64,000 nucleotides of DNA from Pseudomonadota bacterium (lineage in GTDB: Bacteria; Pseudomonadota; Gammaproteobacteria; Burkholderiales; Burkholderiaceae_F): the NCBI GenBank assembly GCA_023443095.1, contig JAEZVV010000170.1:1-64000 (forward strand). The letters run 5' to 3'. A model generated the notes under the pieces. The model was not told where the DNA came from. It saw nothing but the letters and a program-made list of their open reading frames with translations, and ran no database searches. A program made the translations under genes and the position numbers. Within the stretch, counting starts at the first letter, position 1. Each line of letters starts with the position of its first letter. Shown in pieces: positions 38,964 to 47,886 of this stretch.

Positions 38964-40340
38964 TCAGCCCTTGAGGGTCTGTTCGAGCACGTGCAGCGCG
39001 TGGTTCATCTCGGGGTTCTTGGTCCGTTCGCCGCCGATCTTTCTCACCGCATGCAGGACGGTGGTGTGGTCGCGGCCGCCGAAAAGCTCGCCGATTTCCG
39101 GCAGGCTCTTCTGGGTGAGCTCCTTGGCCAGGTACATCGCGATCTGGCGCGGCCCGGCGATATTGCTCGGCCGCCGCTTGGAATACATGTCGGCGACCTT
39201 GATTTTGTAATAGTCCGCGACCGTCTTCTGGATCAGCTCGACCGTAATCTGCCCCGTCGACGCCGACAGGATGTCGCGCAGCGCTTCTCGCGCCAGTTCC
39301 ACCGTGATCGGACGGGCGTGGAAGGACGAAAACGCGATCACCTTGCGCAGCGCGCCTTCGAGCTCGCGCACGTTGCTGCGCAGGTTCTTGGCGATGAAAA
39401 AAGCGACGTCTTCCTTGAGGTCGGCGCCTTCGACCTCGGCTTTCTTAAGCAGGATCGCGACCCGCATCTCGAGTTCGGGAGGATCGATCGCCACCGTCAG
39501 CCCCGAAGCGAAGCGGGACACGAGGCGATCCTCCATGTCCTTGAGCTCCTTGGGGTAGGTGTCGCTGGTGATGATGATCTGCTTCTTGCCGGCGACCAGC
39601 GCCTCGAAGGCGTAGAAAAACTCTTCCTGCGTGCGCGCCTTGCCGCCGAAGAACTGGATGTCGTCGATCAGCAGCAGGTCGAGCGAATGGTAGTAGCGCT
39701 TGAAATCGTCGAAGGCCTTGCGCTGATAGGCGCGCACCACGTCGCTGACGTATTGCTCGGCGTGGATGTAGCGGACGCGGGCCGCCGGATTGCGGGCCAG
39801 GATGCCGTTGCCGACGGCATGGATCAGGTGGGTCTTGCCGAGGCCGACGCCGCCGTACAGGAACAGCGGGTTGTAAGAGCCGCCGGGGTTCTCGGCCACC
39901 TGCATGGCGGCGGCGCGGGCGAGCTGGTTGGCCTTGCCGGTGACGAAGTTGTCGAAGGTCAGCTGCGAGTTGATGCGTGCCCGTTCGACGTGTTCGGTGG
40001 CCTCGGCCGGCGGCTCGGCCACCATCACTGGCAGTGCAAGCTGGGTCGGGCTGGCCAGGCTAGGCGCCGCTTCGGGCGCCATCGACGCGGTTTTGGCGGC
40101 TGCCAGTTCGAGCACGACGGCCACCTGCCGCTGCAGTACGCGCGAGGCGGCGTTGGCGATCTGGCCGGAGAACTGGGTGCGGATCGTCTCGAGCTTGAGG
40201 CGGTTGGGCGCGCTGATCGTCAGCGTCGAGCTGGCCTCGTCGAAGTCGATCGGTTTGAGCGGCTTGATCCAGGCGGAAAACTGTTGCGGGGTCAGCTCGC
40301 TTTCAAGCAGGCGCGAGCAGTCGTGCCAAATATGCTGCAT
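38964..40340 (-). CDS. dnaA: Chromosomal replication initiator DnaA
   Basis: Replication initiator of 458 residues. Domain I (about 1-90, starting [21 protein letters not shown]) is followed by a variable Ala/Pro-rich linker. The AAA+ domain has Walker A '[16 protein letters not shown]' and Walker B '[12 protein letters not shown]'. The C-terminal DNA-binding domain bears the signature '[15 protein letters not shown]'. The start at 40340 matches the known N-terminus; an upstream in-frame start at 40394 adds unrelated residues. It faces away from rpmH across the candidate origin and should be autoregulated by nearby DnaA boxes. Confidence 0.96.
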   Translation of the reverse strand: MQHIWHDCSRLLESELTPQQFSAWIKPLKPIDFDEASSTLTISAPNRLKLETIRTQFSGQIANAASRVLQRQVAVVLELAAAKTASMAPEAAPSLASPTQLALPVMVAEPPAEATEHVERARINSQLTFDNFVTGKANQLARAAAMQVAENPGGSYNPLFLYGGVGLGKTHLIHAVGNGILARNPAARVRYIHAEQYVSDVVRAYQRKAFDDFKRYYHSLDLLLIDDIQFFGGKARTQEEFFYAFEALVAGKKQIIITSDTYPKELKDMEDRLVSRFASGLTVAIDPPELEMRVAILLKKAEVEGADLKEDVAFFIAKNLRSNVRELEGALRKVIAFSSFHARPITVELAREALRDILSASTGQITVELIQKTVADYYKIKVADMYSKRRPSNIAGPRQIAMYLAKELTQKSLPEIGELFGGRDHTTVLHAVRKIGGERTKNPEMNHALHVLEQTLKG

Positions 40341-40700
40341 ACGGGAAGGCTTCCGCGCGTGGAGTGTTCTTGTGTCCGGGAGGCTCGTGACCACCCGCCG
40401 CAGGATCGGCGGTCCTCCCTATGAACTAACGAGCCGCGATCAAGCGAAGCATTTTAACCCGTGCAGCAGAAGTTATCCACAGCCCACCATCAAATAATTC
40501 CTGTGGACAAGTTGTCTCGTGAATGTATTTGTGAATCATGAAGAAAGTGGTCGCTCACAATCTAGGTGCAAATTATGTGGAAATCCTGTTGATAATCACA
40601 GTGTCAAAATCACAGGTCACCCTTGGGGCAGGGTGTCGGCGGCTTGTGAGTGAGTACTCGCGGCCAGCTCGCGGCCGCAGTCTTTCTTGCCCCTGGGGTT
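40341..40700. other. Candidate replication origin (oriC) region between dnaA and rpmH
   Basis: A non-coding gap of 576 bases between divergent dnaA and rpmH. It contains the consensus DnaA box TTATCCACA at 40473-40481 and a complementary TTGTCCACA-type box at 40502-40510. AT-rich stretches at 40484-40500 and 40515-40620 could unwind. Weaker box-like sites occur near 40575 and 40590. The gene order is typical of betaproteobacterial origins. Only two good boxes are visible here, so the second cluster in the dnaA-dnaN gap may contribute. Confidence 0.7.
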
Positions 40701-40707
40701 TTCTGGT

Positions 40708-40737
40708 TTGACAGACGAAGGCTCGCTCGCGTCTAAT
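40708..40737 (+). promoter_or_regulatory. Predicted sigma70 promoter for rpmH-rnpA
   Basis: A perfect -35 TTGACA (40708-40713) is followed after 18 bases by TCTAAT (40732-40737). It lies about 180 bases upstream of rpmH. Confidence 0.6.
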
Positions 40738-40916
40738 AGCGGGCTTTTCGTTGCACCGCGAAATCTTCTAAAAATCCGGTACTTGCGCGCGTTCCCCTGG
40801 GTGATGCCGCATCCCGAGAAGCGCAGGTGTGCGAAAGCCTAGGTTGACCGGCGCTAGTTGCGCCTATCGCGCCGCTTGCAGCGACTGTCCAGCGGCTTCA
40901 TGCCCGAGGAATCATC

Positions 40917-41057
40917 ATGTCCACCAAACGTACTTATCAACCTTCCAAGGTCAAGCGCAAGCGCACCCACGGTTTCCTGGTCCGCAGCCGGACCAAGGGC
41001 GGCCGCCGCGTGATCGCTGCCCGCCGTGCCAAGGGCCGTCACAGCCTGACCGTCTAA
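40917..41057 (+). CDS. rpmH: 50S ribosomal protein L34
   Basis: A 46-residue, highly basic ribosomal protein. It reads [16 protein letters not shown], then [20 protein letters not shown] and [10 protein letters not shown], which is the standard L34 pattern with two extra N-terminal residues. A GAGGA site precedes the ATG. It lies 25 bases before rnpA in the conserved rpmH-rnpA-yidD-yidC order. Confidence 0.96.
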   Translation: MSTKRTYQPSKVKRKRTHGFLVRSRTKGGRRVIAARRAKGRHSLTV

Positions 41058-41082
41058 GGCGGCGGCCACGGCTGACCGTGCC

Positions 41083-41550
41083 GTGCCGCATGCCCACGAT
41101 CGCGCTTACGGCCTGCCCCCTGGGCGCCGTCTGCGCAAGCCGGCCGAGTTCGCCGCAGTCCTGTCTGCGCGCGGACCTTTGGCGCTTCGCTTCGCGCGAC
41201 GGTGGTTCTCGATGAACGCCGTCGCCCGACCGGCGGAGGCTGGCGTTCGCTTTGGCTTCACCGTCGGCAAGCGGAATGCCCGCCGATCGGTCGATCGCGT
41301 CCTTGTGAAGCGCATCCTGCGCGAGTCGGCCCGCCATGCGGCGCCGCAAGTGCTGGTCCTGTGCGCTCGGCACGGGCTTGCGATCGACGTCTCGCTGCGG
41401 CTCAAAAATCCGCTGCCGCGGGCCGGCCGGGATATCGGTCTGGCCGAGCTGAAGCAGACGCTGCGTCTTGACGCGGATGCCTTGTTGTCCGATCTCGGTC
41501 GCCAACTCGAAAGAATGGCGGCCTCGAACGCGTCGGCGAGCCATGTTTGA
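41083..41550 (+). CDS. rnpA: Ribonuclease P protein component
   Basis: Basic protein subunit of RNase P, which matures tRNA 5' ends. The 155-residue protein begins with GTG at 41083. It has the N-terminal 'RRLRKPAEFAAVL' and the central RNA-binding helix 'GFTVGKRNARRSVDRVLVKRILRESAR'. The usual R-N-R core of that helix reads R-V-L here, a deviation from the classical motif. It is longer than the common 115-130 residues because of a C-terminal extension (about 125-155). Its end overlaps yidD by 8 bases, so translation is coupled. Confidence 0.93.
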   Translation: MPHAHDRAYGLPPGRRLRKPAEFAAVLSARGPLALRFARRWFSMNAVARPAEAGVRFGFTVGKRNARRSVDRVLVKRILRESARHAAPQVLVLCARHGLAIDVSLRLKNPLPRAGRDIGLAELKQTLRLDADALLSDLGRQLERMAASNASASHV

Positions 41551-41839
41551 TCGTGCCCTGATCGGCGCCATCCGCGCCTACCAGTTCCTGCTGTCCCCCT
41601 GGGTGGGGCACGGCTGCCGCTTCCTGCCGACCTGTTCGGAGTATTCCAAGGAAGCGATCCAGCGCCACGGAGCCTTGCGTGGCAGCTGGATGATGCTGGC
41701 CCGCCTGGGGCGTTGCCATCCGTTCGGTGGCAGCGGCCTTGACCCGGTGCCCGAGCAGTTCCGTTGGCGTTGCTGGTGTCATCCCGCCGGCGCCAAGGAC
41801 AATGCCGAGCGCACCCGCCTATTCACCGAACCCCGTTAG
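41543..41839 (+). CDS. yidD: Membrane protein insertion efficiency factor YidD
   Basis: A 98-residue membrane-associated protein that assists YidC-dependent insertion. Family motifs are intact: 'IRAYQFLLSPWVGHGCRFLPTCSEYSKEAIQRHG' and 'RLGRCHPFGGSGLDPVP', including the conserved cysteines. The C-terminal 20 residues are extra. It starts inside the rnpA end (8-base overlap) and lies 14 bases before yidC, so rpmH-rnpA-yidD-yidC form one operon. Confidence 0.95.
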   Translation: MFDRALIGAIRAYQFLLSPWVGHGCRFLPTCSEYSKEAIQRHGALRGSWMMLARLGRCHPFGGSGLDPVPEQFRWRCWCHPAGAKDNAERTRLFTEPR

Positions 41840-41853
41840 AGAGCACACCCGTC

Positions 41854-43587
41854 ATGGGAAGCGATTTTCAGCGCACCATCCTCTGGGTCTTCTTCGGCAT
41901 GTCGCTGTTCATGCTGTGGGACCGCTGGCAACTTCATAACGGGCGCCCGTCGGTTTTCGGCGGCCCGGCTGTGACCCAGCAACAGACTGCGACCCCGGCC
42001 CCAGGCGCCGCCCCTGCGGCCGACGGTTCGATTCCCGCAGCGAGCCAAGTCGGCGCCGCGCCCGCCAGTCCGGCGGCCGTGCCGGGCCAGGTCGCTGCCG
42101 GCCCGAAGGCCGAGCCGGTCGTGATCGACACCGACCTGCTGCGGATCTCGATCGACCCCGAAGGTGCCGTGGTATCGCGCGCCCAGCTGCGCCAGGAGCG
42201 GGTTACGCCCGACTGGACCCAGACCGGCCTGATCGGCCTGGTCACCGGGCGCAAGCCGGCGGCGACGAGCGACGTGATCCTGCTCGACGTCGAACCCAAC
42301 CGCGTCTACGTCGCCCAGACCGGCCTGGTGGGCGGCGAGTTTCCGACCCATCGCAGCCCCTTCACCCTGGTCGAAGGCCCGCGCCAGCTCGAAGCCGGCC
42401 AGGACAAGCTGACGGTCAAGTTCGTGTCGGAAGCGGGCGGGATCAAGCTGACCAAGAGCTACACCTTCACCCGTGGCCACTACGACATCCTGGTGTCGCA
42501 CGAGATCGTCAACAACGGTGCGGCGGCGGTGTCGCCCTCGCTGTATTACCAGCTGATGCGCGACGGCAACAAGCCGGAAGGCGAATCGGCGCTCTACTAC
42601 ACCTACACCGGCCCGGCGGTCTACACCGACGAGAAGAAGTTCCAGAAGGTCGACTTCTCCGACATCGCCAAGGGCAAGGTCGACTATCCCAAGACGGCTG
42701 ACCAGGGCTGGATCGCGATGATCCAGCACTACTTCCTGACCGCCTGGGTGCCGGCCGAAGGCACCAAGCGCGAGCTCTACACGCGCGAGGTCGATAAGAA
42801 CCTGTTCGCGGTCGGCTCGATCGTCCCGCTCGCCGCCATTGCTCCGGGCGCCAGCGTCACCAGCAGCGCCCAGCTCTACGTCGGTCCGCAGGACCAGGCG
42901 CGCCTGAAAGCCATCGCGCCTGGCCTTGACCTGGTGGTCGACTACGGCTGGCTGACCTTCCTCGCCAAGCCGATCTACTGGCTGCTCGCCTTCCTGCACG
43001 GCATCGTCGGCAACTGGGGCTGGGCCATCATCGCGCTGACCGTGCTGGTCAAGGCGGTGCTGTTCCCGCTGTCGGCCGCCGGTTACAAGTCGATGGCCCG
43101 CATGAAGGAAGTCGGGCCGCGTATGGTTGCGTTGCGCGAGAAATACGGCGACGACAAGCAGAAGCTCAACATGGCGATGATGGAGCTCTACAAGACCGAG
43201 AAGATCAACCCGCTCGGCGGCTGTCTTCCGATCCTGCTGCAGATCCCGGTCTTCCTGTCGCTCTACTGGGTGCTGCTGGCTTCGGTCGAGTTGCGCGGCG
43301 CGCCGTGGATGCTGTGGGTTACCGACCTCGCTGCGCCCGACGGCTGGTTCATCCTGCCGGTGCTGATGATGGCCACCATGTGGTTCCAGTACAAGCTCAA
43401 CCCCACCCCGCCGGATCCGGTCCAGGCCAAGGTGATGGCGGTGATGCCCTTCATCTTCGGCGTGATGTTCTTCTTCTTCGCCTCGGGCCTGGTGTTGTAC
43501 TGGCTGACCAACAACATCCTCTCGATCGCCCAGCAGTGGTACGTCACCAAGCAGATCGAAAACGAGAAACTCAAGCGCGCGGGCTGA
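41854..43587 (+). CDS. yidC: Membrane protein insertase YidC
   Basis: Essential inner-membrane insertase of 577 residues. Helix 1 is at the N-terminus ('RTILWVFFGMSLFMLWDRW'). It is followed by an Ala/Pro-rich linker, the large periplasmic beta-sandwich domain (about 80-320) and the conserved five-helix core ('FLHGIVGNWGWAIIALTVLVKAVLFPLS', then 'MARMKEVGPRMVALREKYGDDKQKLN' with the hydrophilic-groove arginine region, and 'NPLGGCLPILLQIPVFLSLYWVL'). It ends with 'NNILSIAQQWYVTKQIE'. The start at 41854 puts the first helix at the correct distance. A strong terminator follows. Confidence 0.96.
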   Translation: MGSDFQRTILWVFFGMSLFMLWDRWQLHNGRPSVFGGPAVTQQQTATPAPGAAPAADGSIPAASQVGAAPASPAAVPGQVAAGPKAEPVVIDTDLLRISIDPEGAVVSRAQLRQERVTPDWTQTGLIGLVTGRKPAATSDVILLDVEPNRVYVAQTGLVGGEFPTHRSPFTLVEGPRQLEAGQDKLTVKFVSEAGGIKLTKSYTFTRGHYDILVSHEIVNNGAAAVSPSLYYQLMRDGNKPEGESALYYTYTGPAVYTDEKKFQKVDFSDIAKGKVDYPKTADQGWIAMIQHYFLTAWVPAEGTKRELYTREVDKNLFAVGSIVPLAAIAPGASVTSSAQLYVGPQDQARLKAIAPGLDLVVDYGWLTFLAKPIYWLLAFLHGIVGNWGWAIIALTVLVKAVLFPLSAAGYKSMARMKEVGPRMVALREKYGDDKQKLNMAMMELYKTEKINPLGGCLPILLQIPVFLSLYWVLLASVELRGAPWMLWVTDLAAPDGWFILPVLMMATMWFQYKLNPTPPDPVQAKVMAVMPFIFGVMFFFFASGLVLYWLTNNILSIAQQWYVTKQIENEKLKRAG

Positions 43588-43608
43588 AGCCGGTCCCGTG
43601 CTGAAAGA

Positions 43609-43634
43609 AAGGGCCGCTTGCGCGGCCCTTTTTT
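43609..43634 (+). terminator. Rho-independent terminator after yidC
   Basis: A 9-bp stem (43609-43617 with 43622-43630) with loop TTGC runs into a T6 tract. The A-rich 5' side suggests it can also stop transcription from the convergent gene at 43645. Confidence 0.92.
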
Positions 43635-43644
43635 ATTGCGGCGG

Positions 43645-43944
43645 CTAGCGGCGCGGGGGCAGCAGGGCGATCAGTGGCCACAGCCAGATCGAGGCCGTCC
43701 ACTTGAGCACCCGCGCTGCGGTCATGGGGCCGGACTCGCCGGCGCGGGTGCGCAGGAAGACGACCACCGCGCCGGTCACCACCCAGGTCACGAAGCCGGC
43801 GTAGACCAGCGAGCGGGTGTTGTAGTCGTCGCCGAGCTGAGCCGCCACCACCGCCGCGACCGGCACCGAAAGGACCACGGCCAGGGCGGCACCGAGCAGG
43901 GCGGCGCCCGGGTTCGGCTGATTGGATTGAGGTTGTAGAGACAT
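43645..43944 (-). CDS. Small membrane protein, unknown function
   Basis: A 99-residue hydrophobic protein with about three transmembrane segments ('GAALLGAALAVVLSVPVAAVVAA', 'LVYAGFVTWVVTGAVVVFL', 'TASIWLWPLIALL'). It has no recognised domain. It lies 15 bases downstream of the ferric-reductase-like gene on the same strand, so it may be co-transcribed and help that membrane enzyme. Its N-terminus (MSLQPQSNQPNPG) is hydrophilic. Confidence 0.72.
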   Translation of the reverse strand: MSLQPQSNQPNPGAALLGAALAVVLSVPVAAVVAAQLGDDYNTRSLVYAGFVTWVVTGAVVVFLRTRAGESGPMTAARVLKWTASIWLWPLIALLPPRR

Positions 43945-43959
43945 GGCGACACTCTACCC

Positions 43960-45300
43960 TCAGACCAGGTCGAAGCGCTCGGTGTGGACCTGGGCCCGGG
44001 CCAGCCCCAGCTGGCGCAACTCGCGTTCGACCCAGTCCATCATCGGGGCCGGGCCGCAGACGAAGAACTGGAACTCGCGGAAGTTGGGCGGAAGATGGCG
44101 CCAAAGGATCGCGGCCGTGACCCAGCCCGACTCCTCGCCAACCGCGACGGGTCCGGCTTCGAGCACCGGCACCCAGCGGAACTGGGGGGCGGTCCGGCTC
44201 AGGGCCGTGAAACGCTCGCTTCCGGTCAGCCCGGCGCGGTCGTGGGCTGCATGAAACAGAAAGAGCGGCCGCTCATCACCGCGTTCGATCTGAGTCTCGA
44301 CCATGGAAACGAAGGGGCTCACTCCCACCCCGCCGCCGATCAGCACAAAACCCGGCCCGTCGTGGCGCTCAAGCGTGAACACGCCGTAAGGCCCGTCGAG
44401 CCAGAGCTGATCGCCGGGCGCAAGCTGCGGCACGACCTGGCCCGACCAGTCGCCCAGGTCCTTGATCGTGAAAGCCAGCTCGGTTGCTGCGCCACGCGGC
44501 GCCGGCGACGACATCGATACCGGATGCGCCTCGATCGCCCAGGGGCCGCTCTGGCGCAGCCAGCAGAACTGGCCGGCCTGGAAAGCGAAGCCCGGGTGGC
44601 CTGCGGCGCGCAGGCGGATCGTCCGTGACCGACCTCGTTCGGGAGTGTTGGACAAGACGATCCAAGGCTGGCGTTGGCGCCACGGTCTCACGCCGCGGTA
44701 CCAGACTAGTGCGCCGACCGCGAGCGCGAGGTAGGCAATCCACAGAAGCAGGAGCGGTATGTTTCCCGGCCGCACCCCGAGCGAAAACGCGTGCCCCAGG
44801 CCCAGCGCGAGTACGAGCAGGGCCAGCCAGCGATGCAGCAGCAGCCAGATCTCGTAATCGAGCAGCAGGCGTCGCCGGCCCAGGGTCGAAACCATCAGCA
44901 CCAGCAGGGCGAGACTCGCTCCGGTGCCGGCACCGACGGCGGCGGAACCCGAAGCCAGCGGGTCGATCAGCCAGAGGACGGGCAGACCTTCGCGGGCGGC
45001 GAGCAGCAGCGGGTGAGCCAGCACGAGTCCGCTGCCGACGATGCCGGCGTGGCGGTGAAAACGCAGCAAGGCGTCCTGGCCGAAAGGCCCGGTGAGCATG
45101 TGGATGCGGGTGATCAGAACGAACTCGAGCGTCAGGATCGCCAGCCCCGCCCAGGCGCAGGCGGCCGAGGCCTCGCGCCAGAAACCGAGCTCGGGCGTTC
45201 GCCAGGCAAGGACAAGCGGCGCCAGCACCAGCGCCAGGTAAATCGACAGGCCGGCGGCGGCGCGCAGCCAGAGCTTCGAACTCGGCGGGAGCGAGGTCAT
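43960..45300 (-). CDS. Ferric reductase-like membrane flavohemoprotein oxidoreductase
   Basis: A 446-residue membrane protein. The N-terminal half (about 1-215) contains six helices with paired histidines ('[22 protein letters not shown]', '[22 protein letters not shown]'), as in ferric-reductase/NOX-type heme membrane domains. The C-terminal half is a ferredoxin-NADP reductase-type module: FAD binding 'AHPVSMSS', NAD(P)-binding '[19 protein letters not shown]' and the terminal '[21 protein letters not shown]'. It should transfer electrons from NAD(P)H across the membrane. It is transcribed away from mnmE and is followed by a small membrane protein gene. Its acceptor (Fe3+, O2 or other) is unknown. 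Confidence 0.82.
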   Translation of the reverse strand: MTSLPPSSKLWLRAAAGLSIYLALVLAPLVLAWRTPELGFWREASAACAWAGLAILTLEFVLITRIHMLTGPFGQDALLRFHRHAGIVGSGLVLAHPLLLAAREGLPVLWLIDPLASGSAAVGAGTGASLALLVLMVSTLGRRRLLLDYEIWLLLHRWLALLVLALGLGHAFSLGVRPGNIPLLLLWIAYLALAVGALVWYRGVRPWRQRQPWIVLSNTPERGRSRTIRLRAAGHPGFAFQAGQFCWLRQSGPWAIEAHPVSMSSPAPRGAATELAFTIKDLGDWSGQVVPQLAPGDQLWLDGPYGVFTLERHDGPGFVLIGGGVGVSPFVSMVETQIERGDERPLFLFHAAHDRAGLTGSERFTALSRTAPQFRWVPVLEAGPVAVGEESGWVTAAILWRHLPPNFREFQFFVCGPAPMMDWVERELRQLGLARAQVHTERFDLV

Positions 45301-45399
45301 GGCGGCAGGCTAACGCGCCGCCGCGCCGTTCGGCCGGGCGTATCGCTTTGGCCCTGCTCGTTACACTGCGGGCCTGCTGTTTCCGCGCCACACCGACCC

Positions 45400-46788
45400 A
45401 TGCTTGCCTCCGACCGCGACCCGATTGTTGCCATTGCCACTGCACCCGGCCGCGGCGGGGTTGGCATCGTCCGGATCTCGGCCGGCGCAGCGGGTCTGGA
45501 CCCTTTGCTCCAGGCGGTCCTGGGCGACCGGCCGCTGCAGCCGCGCCACGCGCATTTCCTGCCGTTCCGGGCGGCCGACGGCGGCGCGATCGACGAAGGC
45601 ATCGCTCTCCTGTTCCCGGCCCCGCATTCCTACACCGGCGAAACCGTGCTCGAGCTGCAGGGCCACGGTGGTCCGGTGGTGCTGCGCCTGCTGCTTGCCC
45701 GCTGCCTTGAGGCCGGGCGGGCGATCGGCCTGCGCCTGGCCGAGCCGGGCGAGTTCACCCGTCGCGCCTTTCTCAACGACCGCCTCGATCTGGCCCAGGC
45801 CGAAGCGGTGGCCGACTTGATCGACGCCTCGACCGAATCGGCGGCGCGCGCCGCCACCCGTTCGCTGGCGGGCGAGTTTTCCTCGCGGGTGCACGGTCTG
45901 GTCGAGGACTTGGTCGAACTGCGCGCCCTGGTCGAGGCCACGCTCGACTTTCCCGAAGAGGAAATCGATTTCCTCGAAGCGGCCGATGCCCGCGGCCGGC
46001 TGGCCGCGATCCGCAAGCAGCTCGACGAACTCGCCCGCGCTTCGCGCCAGGGTGCTTTGTTGCGGGAAGGCCTGGCAGTGGTGCTCGCCGGCAGCCCGAA
46101 CGTGGGCAAGTCGAGCCTGATGAATGCGCTTGCCGGCGAAGACGTGGCGATCGTCACCGCCATTGCCGGCACCACCCGCGACCGGATCGAGAAGACGGTC
46201 CAGGTCGAAGGCATCCCGCTCAACCTGATCGACACCGCCGGCGTGCGTCAGACCGAAGACGAGGTCGAGCGGCTCGGCATCGAACGCACGCTCAACGAAG
46301 TGGCCAAGGCCGACGTCGTGCTGCACCTGGTCGACGCTTCGCGCCCCGAAGGCGAGCAGGCCGACGCCGAGGTGCTGGCGCGCGTGAGAGAGCGCATCGG
46401 CCGCGGCGTGCCGGTGCTCACCGTCGTCAACAAGGTCGACCTCGTGCAGCAGGCGCCGCGGGTCGAAGGCGACCACATCTATCTGTCGGCGCGCAGCGGT
46501 GCCGGCATCGACGGCTTGCGTCGCGAACTGCTGCGGGTGGCGGGCTGGGAAACCCAGACCGCGGCCGAAGGCGTCTTCCTCGCCCGCGAACGGCATCTGG
46601 CGGCGCTCGCGATTGCGGCCGACCATTTGTCTACCGCGGCCAGCCACGCCGAGTTCGGCAACCGTCAGCTCGAACTCTTCGCCGAAGAGCTGAGGTTGGC
46701 TGCGCAAGCCCTGGCGGCGATCACTGGCGAGTTTTCCGCCGACGATTTGCTGGGCGTGATTTTCGGGCGCTTCTGCATCGGCAAATAA
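45400..46788 (+). CDS. mnmE: tRNA-modification GTPase MnmE
   Basis: With MnmG it installs the aminomethyl group at U34 of several tRNAs. The 462-residue protein shows the N-terminal formyl-THF-binding domain ('[21 protein letters not shown]'), a helical domain, the inserted G domain with G1 'GSPNVGKSS', G2 'GTTRD', G3 'DTAGVR' and G4 'NKVD', and the invariant C-terminal FCIGK with the catalytic cysteine. The start at 45400 (MLASDRD) gives the family N-terminus. Its partner mnmG is about 15 kb further along. Confidence 0.95.
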   Translation: MLASDRDPIVAIATAPGRGGVGIVRISAGAAGLDPLLQAVLGDRPLQPRHAHFLPFRAADGGAIDEGIALLFPAPHSYTGETVLELQGHGGPVVLRLLLARCLEAGRAIGLRLAEPGEFTRRAFLNDRLDLAQAEAVADLIDASTESAARAATRSLAGEFSSRVHGLVEDLVELRALVEATLDFPEEEIDFLEAADARGRLAAIRKQLDELARASRQGALLREGLAVVLAGSPNVGKSSLMNALAGEDVAIVTAIAGTTRDRIEKTVQVEGIPLNLIDTAGVRQTEDEVERLGIERTLNEVAKADVVLHLVDASRPEGEQADAEVLARVRERIGRGVPVLTVVNKVDLVQQAPRVEGDHIYLSARSGAGIDGLRRELLRVAGWETQTAAEGVFLARERHLAALAIAADHLSTAASHAEFGNRQLELFAEELRLAAQALAAITGEFSADDLLGVIFGRFCIGK

Positions 46789-46820
46789 AAGCGTGCAGGT
46801 TCGCCGGGTGCAGCAGGACG

Positions 46821-47582
46821 CTAGCGGGCTTGCTGAATCCGGTACAGCGAGACACCTTGCACCGCAAGGGCGCACAGGGCGGCGACGCCATACGCGACGG
46901 GCAGGCTGAGGTGAAGGAGCGCCAGGCTCAACACGTAGAAAAAAACCGCAAAGCCCCACAGCCCTGCGACCAGGCCGCGGAGGACTTGATGGGCGGCGTC
47001 GGAGCCGCTGGTGCGGTGAGCAAATGCAACCAGGATGCTGACCATAAACGGAAGCGAGGCGAGGATTCCGCTGGCTCCGGGGCCGATGTAGGGAGCGATC
47101 ACGGTCACGCCGACCGTGAGGCTGGCGATCAGCGTCATGCGGCCGGGCAAGTCCCACCATTGCGGCTTCGGCGCCTGGCTTCTGGCCGTGTTGACGGGCA
47201 TTAAGGCGAGCGTGCTCAGGATGGCCGGGATGGTGAGCAGAAACAGGCTGGTCTGAGAGGGTTGGGCCCACTGCAGCAGGCCCGCGACGAGGACGAATGC
47301 GGCGCACGCGCCACTCAGGGCGAGCTTCCATCCCCACGCCGAAAGCCTGCAATACGCGAGGCAGAAGACGGTTTGTGCGCAGGTCGCGATTAGCGCGCCC
47401 GAGGCGGCGTTCACGGCAAACGCCGGCCCGTATTCGAGCGCCAGAAACACCGAGATGGGGCCGGACGTCAGCGGCAGCCCAACCAGCAGCCCGCCCACGA
47501 TCTCGCCCCAGCGGCGGACAGCCAGGGTCGCTGCGGCGAGCAAGATGGGGGCGAAGGTGAGCTTGAGAGCGAGAAGGTCCAT
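46821..47582 (-). CDS. Polytopic membrane protein, unknown function
   Basis: A membrane protein of 253 residues (from MDLLALKL at 47582; an in-frame ATG at 47639 would add 19 charged residues). It has about eight hydrophobic helices ('FAPILLAAATLAVRRWGEIVGGLLVGLPLTSGPISVFLALEYG', later 'TLIASLTVGVTVIAPYIGPGASGILASLPFMVSILVAFAH'). The GLPLTSGP motif and the two-fold repeated look suggest a small transporter, but I do not recognise a family. It is convergent with mnmE and isolated from other genes on its strand. Confidence 0.7.
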   Translation of the reverse strand: MDLLALKLTFAPILLAAATLAVRRWGEIVGGLLVGLPLTSGPISVFLALEYGPAFAVNAASGALIATCAQTVFCLAYCRLSAWGWKLALSGACAAFVLVAGLLQWAQPSQTSLFLLTIPAILSTLALMPVNTARSQAPKPQWWDLPGRMTLIASLTVGVTVIAPYIGPGASGILASLPFMVSILVAFAHRTSGSDAAHQVLRGLVAGLWGFAVFFYVLSLALLHLSLPVAYGVAALCALAVQGVSLYRIQQAR

Positions 47583-47886
47583 CAGTGTCGCCAAGGGGCG
47601 GACCTGGGCGCGAAGACTTCGGTCTGCGCGGCTCTTCATGGCGAGGAAGCGCGGATCGATCGCTACTTTGACTCAGCCTGCAGCCCCGTTGCGCGGTCTA
47701 GAAGCGGTCCACTAAAGTTGCCCGGATCGCCGGCGCGGTCGTCTTCCCGATTGCTCGGTCCTTGCAGGGGCAGACCGACGCCAGCAGGCGTGAGGCCAGG
47801 GGGGGACTACCACAGTGCCCCCCGGGGGGCGGGGCATTGCCGTCCGGCTCGGCTAGCATGGCTGACCGCATATCGACGACTCGATC

